Below, one piece after another: positions 7,614-15,646 of a stretch of DNA of 64,000 bases. Each line of letters starts with the position of its first letter. The first letter of the stretch is position 1. Both the position numbers and the translations under genes were made by a program. The DNA is from Planctomycetales bacterium (GTDB lineage: Bacteria; Planctomycetota; Planctomycetia; Planctomycetales; Planctomycetaceae), in the NCBI GenBank assembly GCA_026400835.1, contig JAPLOA010000048.1, positions 1 to 64,000 of the forward strand, in the 5' to 3' direction. The notes beneath the pieces are model-generated. The model was not told the DNA's origin, searched no databases, and saw only the letters and a program-made list of their open reading frames with translations.

Positions 7614-10220
7614 TCATTCCTTCTGAGTCACATCAGGGCCATCCGTCACCAACAGTTCGATTCCTCCTGGTTCCGCGTCCGGGACCTTAAGTCTTAACGA
7701 ACATTTGAGTTGACCGTGTTCTGCAATATCCGCCATCAGCTTTTGCAGGTCGGCAGAATGTGTTTTGACTTCTTTGAGCAGATTACCGTTCTCGTTGACA
7801 ACGGTCCGAAACGCATTGACAGCGGCGTCGACGCTCTTCTGTTTCTCAACATTGCGGGTTGATCTTCCTGACTCAACGGCGATCTCCTGCTCCCTCAATT
7901 CTTCACGCATCTGATTCACTCTATTCTCGTACGCTTTTATATCTTCGTCCACCTTGTCGAAAAGACCGGGTTTCCATTCGAAGCTTCCCAGCGAGACATC
8001 ACCGCTTTGCTTGTCAATGACCGGAATATCGACAACGGCTTTGATCCTGACCTGAACATCCTGCTCCGTCTCGTCAAAATAAACGGTCATGGTCGCTGTA
8101 CGAGCATACTTGCCTGTTGTGGGCGGCCTCACAAGAAAGCTTAATGACTGACCGACCGCTCGAAAGTTTGTCCCTGGAGGAATGACTGTTTCGGGGAGAT
8201 TAACATAGTCACAGTGCAGCTCCAGAGCGGCAGTGTCGGTGATGAGCGAGCGGCTTACCAAACGCACTGAACGCTCAGCCCTGGAAAGATCAAAATGAAT
8301 CGGGCTTATATGTTCAACTTCCCTTAGAACGCATTTTTCGGTCTCTGGTTTCTGATCCGGATCACCAGCTTGAATTTCCAGAAGGCAGTTAATCATCTCA
8401 TGGCTTTTGTTCGACCTATCCCAGCTAAAAGACAATTCGAATTTCTGATTCAGATGAAACGTCCCGACGATATCCTTCTTTCCGTCAAGTCCACCACCGG
8501 CCGTGGGCTGTCTAATTACCTCCCACCTGCGAGATGGCTGGTTAGCTGGCGGTAGAGGAACGATGGCATAGTCGTATCCGGATTTCAGCACCGACTGACC
8601 TCCGATGATCCGCTTGAGTGAAACATGGTCGAGCGAATTCACATGAATCTTTGCCAGTCGAATCGGGCCATCGTTACTGGCCTGAAGTCCGGACGACGGC
8701 AATCGCAACTCCAGTTTTCTTCCTTTGTCTCGTATTTCCTGTAACGGTGACAACTGAGGGCTTTTCGGCGAAGAAATTTCGGCAGACGGAGAAACTGATA
8801 CGGAATTTCTTTCAGGATCCGGCGTTACCATCTCCGCGGGCGTTTGTTCCTTCGGAGTGACCTGAACAACGGCGTTCTCTGCTCGCCGTCGCAACTCTTC
8901 CGCCGCACGTTCTTCTTCTGCTTCGCGCCGTCGAGCTTCTCGCTGTTCTTTGTCCAGACGACGTCGCTCTGCCTTCTGTTTGGCAGACGAAATCACTTGA
9001 GCAGCTTTATCAACCGGCTTCGGCTGCTGCATCGCTGAAAAAATGGCCAGCACCACCGAAATTCCCAGCACACCGATCAGCAACAGACTGCTCGGGCGCA
9101 GCAGCAGTGGAGTAGGCTTCTTTTGCGACGAAGCCCCTGCTTTGCGAGTGCCCGTTTTTCCAGTTGGCAAGTTCCACGCTGGTGGAGACTTGGCAGAAAC
9201 GGCATTGTCCTGTCCCGAGTAAGCTTCAACGTCTGCCTTGGGAACGGCATAAATATCCGCATGGAGAGTGGCCTCTGCATCACGTTCAGAGGTCATCGGA
9301 CCAAACGGAGTTCGTTCAAGTTCTCGCTTCCCGCGGCGAGCAATCAGAACAGCCTCCGCTTCCTGATTCCACGGACGGCCTCCAGTCTGCGCGAAGACCG
9401 TCAGCTCATTTTTAGGAGGAGGCACCTTCTTCTCCAGAATCGCGGGCAAATCAATCGTTCTCGATCGTGGATCGAGTCGTGCTTTTTTCGCGAGATCTGT
9501 GCCATCCAGAACGAACTGCCACTGACAAGAGATACTAACGGGCAGGTTACCGGTAAAGAATGTGCTGTAAGAAACGTCCCAACGGGACTCCGGCGGCAGC
9601 AGGGATAACGCTTCGTTCACAAGACGCAATGTCCAGTGTTCTGAACGAGTTCCCACATCACGCGGCAAAATAATCTGCAGCGGCGTTTGGCTGTCGGCTG
9701 CATACGACGCCAGAATTGCGGCCCAGCCAGCATCTCCGGTGGCCTCTTTCCACGCTTCACAAACTCCCGTTCTGGCCTGAGCCGCCATCGGAAGTGTGAG
9801 CTGTCGATCGTCTGGTAAAACGGACGGTTCGCTGTCGCTGGACCACGCCGTGACCCAGGGAATCTGCAAAGACTCCGACGCTGGCCCTTCTGATAACTCC
9901 AGCGCAAGTGCAGCACTGTCAGTGGTCAGCAGATGAGCCAGTTTGTTCGATCGATTCGTATGATCCAGCGGTGCGTTACTGATTCGGGACAGGATGTGAA
10001 AGCGTTGCCCGCCCAGCCGTGCCACATAATGGGCATAGCTGACCGGGTTCCAGCTCGCCTCCGAGCCGTACGCATCAAAGGCATGAGCGTAGCCGGTCAG
10101 TCGTTCCAGCAATTGCGCGAGATTTCCCGGCATGCCGCGAGTACTACGCACGGTACAGAATCCGGTGCTTCCGGACCGCAATCCTCGCCGCGCGGAAGTG
10201 AATACAATCTCCTGCATCAT
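7614..10220 (-). CDS. GAP1-like (GTPase-associated protein) membrane-anchored protein
   Basis: This 868-aa protein starts QEIVFTSARRGLRSGSTGF with CTVRSTRGMP after it. That matches my memory of the GTPase-associated protein 1 N-terminal domain (GAP1-N2 type), named from conflict-system comparative genomics. The N-terminal part (1-145) and a middle part (150-290) are cytoplasmic. A membrane helix lies at about 377-396, a highly charged Arg/Glu helix at 405-447, and a beta-rich plus coiled-coil module at 492-868 outside the membrane. The start ATG overlaps the stop of the GTPase gene by four bases (ATGA). The pairing fits the name, since these proteins occur next to a TRAFAC-type GTPase. No catalytic motif is visible. 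Confidence 0.65.
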   Translation of the reverse strand: MMQEIVFTSARRGLRSGSTGFCTVRSTRGMPGNLAQLLERLTGYAHAFDAYGSEASWNPVSYAHYVARLGGQRFHILSRISNAPLDHTNRSNKLAHLLTTDSAALALELSEGPASESLQIPWVTAWSSDSEPSVLPDDRQLTLPMAAQARTGVCEAWKEATGDAGWAAILASYAADSQTPLQIILPRDVGTRSEHWTLRLVNEALSLLPPESRWDVSYSTFFTGNLPVSISCQWQFVLDGTDLAKKARLDPRSRTIDLPAILEKKVPPPKNELTVFAQTGGRPWNQEAEAVLIARRGKRELERTPFGPMTSERDAEATLHADIYAVPKADVEAYSGQDNAVSAKSPPAWNLPTGKTGTRKAGASSQKKPTPLLLRPSSLLLIGVLGISVVLAIFSAMQQPKPVDKAAQVISSAKQKAERRRLDKEQREARRREAEEERAAEELRRRAENAVVQVTPKEQTPAEMVTPDPERNSVSVSPSAEISSPKSPQLSPLQEIRDKGRKLELRLPSSGLQASNDGPIRLAKIHVNSLDHVSLKRIIGGQSVLKSGYDYAIVPLPPANQPSRRWEVIRQPTAGGGLDGKKDIVGTFHLNQKFELSFSWDRSNKSHEMINCLLEIQAGDPDQKPETEKCVLREVEHISPIHFDLSRAERSVRLVSRSLITDTAALELHCDYVNLPETVIPPGTNFRAVGQSLSFLVRPPTTGKYARTATMTVYFDETEQDVQVRIKAVVDIPVIDKQSGDVSLGSFEWKPGLFDKVDEDIKAYENRVNQMREELREQEIAVESGRSTRNVEKQKSVDAAVNAFRTVVNENGNLLKEVKTHSADLQKLMADIAEHGQLKCSLRLKVPDAEPGGIELLVTDGPDVTQKE

Positions 10221-11554
10221 GAGACGGGCTCCCGGATGGGGGCTGGGGGCTTCGCGGCGTTCTCAGCGGGAATAAACGCATCATCGCCCGATCGCAGGCC
10301 CGCATGATGCAAAGCGTAAAGCACCGGAAGTTCAACCCAGCGAGGAAAAATCTGGCTGGGATCAAACCGCAGATCGACTCGACCATTCGCATCGGCCCCG
10401 GCCACGATCGGACTACGCCCGGTCGCCGTTACGGGGATAAAGATCACCTCTTTAGCAAAGCCACGGGCGGCCGTCACAATGGACGCACCGTATTCCATCA
10501 GCAGCTCTTCAACATTCTTTGAAACTTCCCGTAGTACTTCCAGTTGAAGCGTCGCTTCACCAGTGGACGACACCTGAATGGCTTCATCAAGCCGTTTTGG
10601 AGACTTCTTCAGCAACGGCCGCCATGCATCAAACTTGTGGACGATCACGATCAGGGGGCGATCGAATTTATCAGTGGCCGACATTCCGGTCAGTTGTCGC
10701 ACCCTTGACGCCGCTTCCGAAAGCACGTCAGCCTGCGGATACGAATTGATCACGGTTTCCAGTTGAGGATCCAGGCTGGCATCATTGCAGGATCGAGACG
10801 CTCGCCGAAACGCGGACTCCTGCGTTGGATCATAAATGAACAGCAGAGCCTCCGACCTGGCCATGTGGTCAATTACCGGAGTCTGGGAAGTAACTGCACC
10901 CGGCAGAAAGTGTTCGCCCGCATTATCGTACAGACAGATCATGCGAGAGACCTGGCGGCGTTGCGCATACAGCGGATGTGATTCATCGGGCTGGACGGAA
11001 TACAAATAGGGACGCGACAACAGCAGGTCCTGACCACCCACGTGAGATTCAATGTACCATTTGCCAGTGCGGTCGGTTTTTTCCAGCTTGACGAGTTTCT
11101 CGTGGTCTTCGTAATCAAACAACGTTTTGACATATTCTGTCATCAGTTGATTGGCCCGCGGTGCTGCGTTTTCGAATCGGAGGCGGAATTGCTTGCTGAG
11201 AATCGCTCCCACAGAATGAATCATCGTGGCCAGATAGAACGACTTTCCGGACGACGGGGCTCCCAGAATCGACAGAAACAAAGGCTCCATTTCCAACAGG
11301 CCGCGATTAACCACCGCATGGCAGCGAGGACAAGCCAGTTCATGGCACGGCTCATTTTTCTCGTCGAGTGCTCGTCCGTCGACGGTGAACAGCGTTGGCA
11401 GGAATCTGCGATACTCCGCATCGCCCGCACGCGAATCGCCCAGCAGGCTGCTGTGAGTCGCTACCCAGAGAATGTCCTCCGGCGGGAACTTGAACCAGCA
11501 GGTGGGGCAAGTGACCAGCGGCAGCAACGAAATAGACCGGTCGGCGGATGACAT
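10217..11554 (-). CDS. Zinc-ribbon P-loop GTPase of the TRAFAC/double-GTPase type
   Basis: This 445-aa protein has an N-terminal split zinc ribbon (CPTC near residue 16 and CPRC near residue 76) followed by a GTPase domain. The P-loop is GAPSSGKS, the Walker B/G3 element is DNAGEHF, and the G4-like specificity loop is HKFD in place of the usual NKxD. There is no signal peptide or membrane helix, so it is cytosolic. It is the first gene of the minus-strand operon and overlaps the GAP1-like gene by four bases. I believe it belongs to the DO-GTPase2 group described with GAP1 in predicted conflict systems, from memory and not searched. It is the likely nucleotide switch of this membrane machine. 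Confidence 0.7.
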   Translation of the reverse strand: MSSADRSISLLPLVTCPTCWFKFPPEDILWVATHSSLLGDSRAGDAEYRRFLPTLFTVDGRALDEKNEPCHELACPRCHAVVNRGLLEMEPLFLSILGAPSSGKSFYLATMIHSVGAILSKQFRLRFENAAPRANQLMTEYVKTLFDYEDHEKLVKLEKTDRTGKWYIESHVGGQDLLLSRPYLYSVQPDESHPLYAQRRQVSRMICLYDNAGEHFLPGAVTSQTPVIDHMARSEALLFIYDPTQESAFRRASRSCNDASLDPQLETVINSYPQADVLSEAASRVRQLTGMSATDKFDRPLIVIVHKFDAWRPLLKKSPKRLDEAIQVSSTGEATLQLEVLREVSKNVEELLMEYGASIVTAARGFAKEVIFIPVTATGRSPIVAGADANGRVDLRFDPSQIFPRWVELPVLYALHHAGLRSGDDAFIPAENAAKPPAPIREPVS

Positions 11555-11663
11555 GTTTATCGAGCTACCTGTCGCAGCAGAGTCTTCTCGTTTTCAACGA
11601 ACTGTGACTAACAATGAGTAGCTTACGCCCGCACCCGGGCCACGGTCTACCATCGGCCGAGGG

Positions 11664-11796
11664 TGCAGTCTCGGATTTCGGTAGCTCGCAACGAAGTGCA
11701 ATTCCGGGAGGGCGAGGCTCCTGCCGAGCCGCGCGTTTCCGCAGTTCAGTGGCTCGGCAGGAGCCTCGCCCTCCCAAGTTAACAATCATCCGCGAC
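11664..11796. repeat. Family C long inverted repeat, copy 1
   Basis: Two perfect 25-base arms (11706-11730 and 11751-11775) beginning GGGAGGGCGAGGCTCCTGCC are separated by 20 bases. They are flanked by CTCGCAACGAAGTGCAATTC on one side and AACAATCATCCGCGACT on the other. Copies occur at 17884 (reversed) and 35543. It occupies most of the 431-base gap between the GTPase start and the pqiB-like stop. No gene is supported in the gap. Confidence 0.8.
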
Positions 11797-11828
11797 TACA
11801 CCCATCGGCCGATCATTTACCCATCGGG

Positions 11829-11931
11829 GGTGTAGTCGCGGCTTGCCGCGACCTCTGTGCATGTGAACCGTCAGTATCGGCTTGCCGTCTCATTGGCACG
11901 TCGCACAATCTTCGCCTGCGGCGACTACACC
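11829..11931. repeat. Inverted repeat with GTGTAGTCGC arms
   Basis: GGTGTAGTCGCGG at 11829 is mirrored by GGCGACTACACC ending near 11931, with CGGCTTGCC elements between. It lies directly beside family C, and a single arm (GGTGTAGTCGCGGATGATTG) also flanks the family C copy at 17882. The two elements may therefore be parts of one compound repeat. Confidence 0.6.
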
Positions 11932-11985
11932 TGATGGCGTGCCTGATGCTGTGTGACCGCTGCGACAGAATTTGGCGTTGTTCGG

Positions 11986-13632
11986 TTACGGAGTGTCATG
12001 ATGTGGGACAATCATTGCTCCTTTCTTTCCCGCCACAAATAAGCCGATGATTTTTCCATCCTGCAGCGAAATCACCGGGGCTCCGTTCCACGACGAAAGA
12101 TCTTCGCCTTCCATATTGACCATCCAGTCTGTTCCATCAAGCTTGAGCTGGTTCAGGCTGATGCTCTGAATCACAGTCGAGGCATCGTCGTCAGTTTTTA
12201 CACTGCGGCACAGGCAACATTCTTCGGGTTCCTTCGGTGTTCGAAAACTGGCGTAGTTCACCGTTGGCAGTTCCGTGGTTTTGTCGGCAAACGGAAACAT
12301 CACGGAGCCGGATTGCTTGTTTGTGTCATTCGTTTCACCGTTGCTGAGTGGCAAAGCCGGTGGCACCATCACGATTGTCTGGCTGACTGTGCTTTGTGGC
12401 GAACTGATAACGTATTCCAGTCCGCCTTTTTCGGAAGCATCGGTCGATTCTGCCATCGCTTCGGGCAATGCGTCTGTCGCGGTCAGGATGTAAGTCTGAT
12501 CGTCTCGCTTAATCAGCACTCCGTTGACGGTGAATTTCTGAGTTCGTGAAATTCCGAGCAGGCTGGTTCGACGAGATCCCTGGATGATCAGTGTCGGAGG
12601 CAGATCAAAATCGATCAACGGCAGCGAAGACGCGGTGCTGAGCCATGCGGCTTCTGGTTTATCATGCAACTGAAACATTTGCCCGGTCGTGACCGGCGTC
12701 TTTTCTTTGCCGACTGCGAGCGTGGCAAATGAAACGCCCCCTCGAACAATCGTGCTCAGCGAATCCGCATTCAGACGAACACCGCTCAGCCCCACGTCGA
12801 TCCCAAGACCACTCGTGACCCAGAATTTCGACGACGTACGCAACAGACGCATATACTCAGAATTAATCCGCGCGTGGATGTCGACAAACCTCGCATCCGG
12901 GGACAGATTGATGGAAAGAATCTGTCCGACATCAACTCCGCGCCATGTCACCGGAGCACCGACTGTGACGCCATGCTTTGAGTCACTGCGGAGAACAACA
13001 TCAATTCCTTCGCCACTACTCTCATCCGGCGGTGCCGCGCCGAGCCCTTCAAAGCGACTCTGCTGCGGTGCATCGGGATCGCCGGGACTCACGCCGATGT
13101 ATTTTGCTCCCACAGCGGTGTCCAGTCCGCTGACTCCAGCCAGACTCAGCTGAGGCCGCACGATCCAGAACCTCGCTCCTTCACGAGCCAACCCTGCTGC
13201 GCCGGGAGTAAGAGTTACGGTCGCGGTGATCTGAGACAGATCGTCACTCAATGCCACACTCTCGACGATCCCCGCTTCGATTCCTCGATGACGAACAGCA
13301 TCACCGGCCTTTAAACCATGTCCATCCGGAAAACGAATTGTGATCGACGGACCCACGGACGGAATCGACGTCCATGTCAGCCAGAAAGCCAACAGGAAGC
13401 ACGCAACGGTCACCCACCACAACTTTGAACGCAGGAACAATGCCGACGTCACCGCGCGGACTTCGCGAATATCAGCCACTGGAAACGAACTATTCGCCTC
13501 ATGAGATATCTGCGGAGACGGTGGCTGCTGATTGTGGTTCGAAGTTTGTGCGTCCACGATATTCCTCGGTGCACTCTTCTCTGAAGCAGCAGAATTTGAG
13601 GGAGATGACTCAGAAGCAGCATGAGGTGTCAT
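11986..13632 (-). CDS. PqiB-like MCE protein with a degenerate trypsin-like tail
   Basis: This 548-aa protein has a cytoplasmic head, one membrane helix at about 72-90 (WWVTVACFLLAFWLTW) and two MCE/MlaD domains. The first contains GLKAGDAVRHRGIEAGIV and the second GVTVGAPVTWRGVDVGQI. MCE proteins such as PqiB carry lipids across the periplasm. Ordinary PqiB has three MCE domains. Here the third is replaced by a segment resembling a chymotrypsin-fold protease: VLIKRDDQTYILTATDAL where a His would be expected, and SSWNGAPVISLQDGKIIGLF where the GNSGGP serine should be. Both catalytic positions look lost. Its start overlaps the pqiA-like stop by four bases. Confidence 0.75.
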   Translation of the reverse strand: MTPHAASESSPSNSAASEKSAPRNIVDAQTSNHNQQPPSPQISHEANSSFPVADIREVRAVTSALFLRSKLWWVTVACFLLAFWLTWTSIPSVGPSITIRFPDGHGLKAGDAVRHRGIEAGIVESVALSDDLSQITATVTLTPGAAGLAREGARFWIVRPQLSLAGVSGLDTAVGAKYIGVSPGDPDAPQQSRFEGLGAAPPDESSGEGIDVVLRSDSKHGVTVGAPVTWRGVDVGQILSINLSPDARFVDIHARINSEYMRLLRTSSKFWVTSGLGIDVGLSGVRLNADSLSTIVRGGVSFATLAVGKEKTPVTTGQMFQLHDKPEAAWLSTASSLPLIDFDLPPTLIIQGSRRTSLLGISRTQKFTVNGVLIKRDDQTYILTATDALPEAMAESTDASEKGGLEYVISSPQSTVSQTIVMVPPALPLSNGETNDTNKQSGSVMFPFADKTTELPTVNYASFRTPKEPEECCLCRSVKTDDDASTVIQSISLNQLKLDGTDWMVNMEGEDLSSWNGAPVISLQDGKIIGLFVAGKKGAMIVPHHDTP

Positions 13633-14222
13633 TCACTGTCCTCCCAGATCGCGTGAGGATCAAAGGATATGGAGGCGACCATGCTCATCGCAACACACAG
13701 CACAAAAGCAATAACAGCCGGTCCAAAATTAAACTGCACGATGTTTCCCAGTTTGACCAGCATGACGAGAAACGCCAGCAGCATGACATCCATCATGCTC
13801 CAGCGTCCCATGTGTTCCATCAGTTTGAGAGATGCGGCTTTGTGTCGTCTGTGCAGAAACTCCAGCAGGCTCAGTTCCAGCAACAGGACAATTTTCGTCA
13901 GAGGAAATATGACAGAGAACAGCAGAACAACTCCGCCCACCAGCCAGTTGCCCTGCTTCAGCAAATCAATCGCTCCGCCCAGAATGCTGGATTGTTGCCG
14001 CATCCCCATCTTTTCGATTTCCAGAATGGGACACAGGACCGCCGGCCAGAACAAGACCAGTGCCGCCACTGTTGCCGCAGCAGTTCGGCTGGAGGTCGTC
14101 CGTCGACACCCCGGCGGCGCAAAGGCAGTGCCGCAACGAGTACAAACCGCGCGTTGCTGCACCTGGAGAGTCGGGATTTCGTGGATCAGGCCACAGCAAC
14201 GACAGGAGAGAAGCTTGTTCAT
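13629..14222 (-). CDS. PqiA-like inner-membrane protein, single-domain form
   Basis: This 197-aa protein starts with a zinc-ribbon-like CRCCG and CTRCG pair, typical of PqiA/YebS, and then has four hydrophobic segments (from VAALVLFWPAVLCPILEIE to the end). Family members usually have two such four-helix domains, so this is a half-length version. PqiA anchors the lipid-transporting MCE partner in the inner membrane. The stop overlaps the next gene by ATGA (13629-13632), so the two are translationally coupled. The absence of the second domain is not a truncation artefact, since the stop is clean and coupling is intact. Confidence 0.8.
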   Translation of the reverse strand: MNKLLSCRCCGLIHEIPTLQVQQRAVCTRCGTAFAPPGCRRTTSSRTAAATVAALVLFWPAVLCPILEIEKMGMRQQSSILGGAIDLLKQGNWLVGGVVLLFSVIFPLTKIVLLLELSLLEFLHRRHKAASLKLMEHMGRWSMMDVMLLAFLVMLVKLGNIVQFNFGPAVIAFVLCVAMSMVASISFDPHAIWEDSE

Positions 14223-14681
14223 GCTGCTGATGCTCCGGAAGTTTCGAGTCTGAAACGGATTGCGATTCTGAATGATGACTGTGAGCGCATCCGCAGGTCC
14301 TCTTCTTCCTGATCACTTACCATCTCCTCTAGCCGTCGCGATGTTCGCAGATTCTCCACAGATGTTGAATCAAATCGGCGGGGTGCCTGAGAAAGAATTC
14401 AAAGAGGGCCTGATTGCTATCTCATCGCGGCTTTGTTTCCCATGTCCAACGCCGATCGCTTTGAATTTCCGGCTGTGAATTTGAATTCTGCGACGGGATT
14501 TGAATACTACCGTTTGTCCGCACCCTGTTCCCGGCTGACAGCCTGGAGTCACTCATCGGAGGCCGGTCAGAGACCGTTTTCCGGAAGCGCCGCCCGACCT
14601 GGCTACACTCTGGTTCGGTTCAGTTGTGCTTCGAATCAGGTGGTCTCAAATTCGAATTTCTACAGCGACAGAGAATCCCGC
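14223..14681. other. Divergent intergenic region
   Basis: This region of about 460 bases lies between the minus-strand pqiA-like gene and the plus-strand DUF1569 gene. It must hold both promoters. The only long ORF (open from 14433) is an upstream extension of the DUF1569 frame with no conserved look. I see no repeat, terminator or RNA gene. Confidence 0.5.
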
Positions 14682-15161
14682 ATGCCAGTGAATCCCAAAA
14701 CGGTGAAAGGTCGTCGAGATCTGACTTTCGAAACTTTTCACGATGTGGTCACCGACGTCGAACAGTTGGTGGCTTCTCGTAACTGTCGAATGCTTGGCAA
14801 CTGGTCGCTGCCAGTCCTGATCAATCATCTGACTATGACGATGCATTCGTCGATCGATGGATTTTCCGCCAAAGCCCCGTTTCTGATTCGTTTGATTGGG
14901 CCGTTGATCAAGCGGAGCGTTGTCTACGGAAAGAAACTAAGCCCGGGGATTAAACTGCCGGCGAATGCTGTCCAGGCTGCGTTCCCTTCCGGTAATTCAG
15001 CACACGAAGCACTGGCTGATCTGAAGGCCGCGTTCTCCCGAGCACTCACAGAACGCATGGAGGCTGATCATCCGGCTTTTGGAAGGATGACTCATGAAGA
15101 ATGGCTTTTGATGCAGTTGCGCCATGCCGAAATGCATCTGAGCTTCGCCATACCCGATTAG
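14682..15161 (+). CDS. DUF1569 domain protein
   Basis: This 159-aa protein starts MPVNPKTVKGRRDLTFETF and contains GNWSLPVLINHLTMTMHSSI and an AFGRMTHEEWLLMQLRHAEMH end. It resembles DUF1569, a DinB-like four-helix bundle. The histidines in LINHL and RHAEMH are the expected metal-binding positions. The frame is open from 14433, but the ATG at 14682 gives the family's usual length and I chose it. It is cytosolic, with unknown substrate. A 167-base gap follows before the next plus-strand gene. Confidence 0.75.
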   Translation: MPVNPKTVKGRRDLTFETFHDVVTDVEQLVASRNCRMLGNWSLPVLINHLTMTMHSSIDGFSAKAPFLIRLIGPLIKRSVVYGKKLSPGIKLPANAVQAAFPSGNSAHEALADLKAAFSRALTERMEADHPAFGRMTHEEWLLMQLRHAEMHLSFAIPD

Positions 15162-15328
15162 CATATCTACAGGACACTGAGAAACGAAACTGAGCAACGA
15201 GCAATGTTCGAATGGCAGTTCGACTAAGACATCGTGCCGCCTTTTCCGCAGCTGGACGGAACATTAGACTGCTGCAGCAAGTACCTCTTTTACTGGTTTC
15301 CAAATTCAATAAGGATCAAGAACGGCTC

Positions 15329-15646
15329 ATGTCCGAGAAGCGATTGTCCCACGTCGTGTTTTTTACTCTGAAGGATTCTTCAGACGCAGCCATTCAGACA
15401 TTATTGGACGCCTGCCATAAATATCTGAAGGACCACCCAGGGGTTGTCTACTTTGGTGCTGGTACGCTGGCCAAAGAGTATGCTCGCCCGGTCAATGATC
15501 ATGCCTTTCATGTGTGCCTGAACGTTGTCTTTGATTCCCGCGCGTCGCATGATGTGTATCAGACGGCTCCGGATCATTTGAAGTTTATCGCGGATCACAA
15601 AGAGAGCTGGGAAAAAGTTCGCGTCTTTGATGCGGACGTGACATGA
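15329..15646 (+). CDS. Dabb (stress-responsive alpha/beta barrel) domain protein
   Basis: This 105-aa protein is a single Dabb domain: LSHVVFFTLKDSS at the start, FGAGTLAKEYARPVNDHAFH in the middle and FDSRASHDVYQTAPDHLKF near the end. The domain forms a dimeric ferredoxin-like barrel. The role here is unknown. The ORF is open from 15212, but the ATG at 15329 begins the domain properly and has an AAGGA about 13 bases upstream. Its TGA overlaps the ATG of the next gene (ATGA at 15643-15646), so the two are coupled. Confidence 0.8.
   Translation: MSEKRLSHVVFFTLKDSSDAAIQTLLDACHKYLKDHPGVVYFGAGTLAKEYARPVNDHAFHVCLNVVFDSRASHDVYQTAPDHLKFIADHKESWEKVRVFDADVT

Noticed and set aside
11893-11910. TTGGCACGTCGCACAATC as a sigma-54 promoter near the start of region 2
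   Set aside because: The spacing to a -12 element is wrong and it sits inside a repeat.
13374-14312. 312-codon plus-strand ORF across pqiA and pqiB
   Set aside because: It is antisense to a well-recognised coupled pair and has a composition of shuffled Gln/His/Ser.
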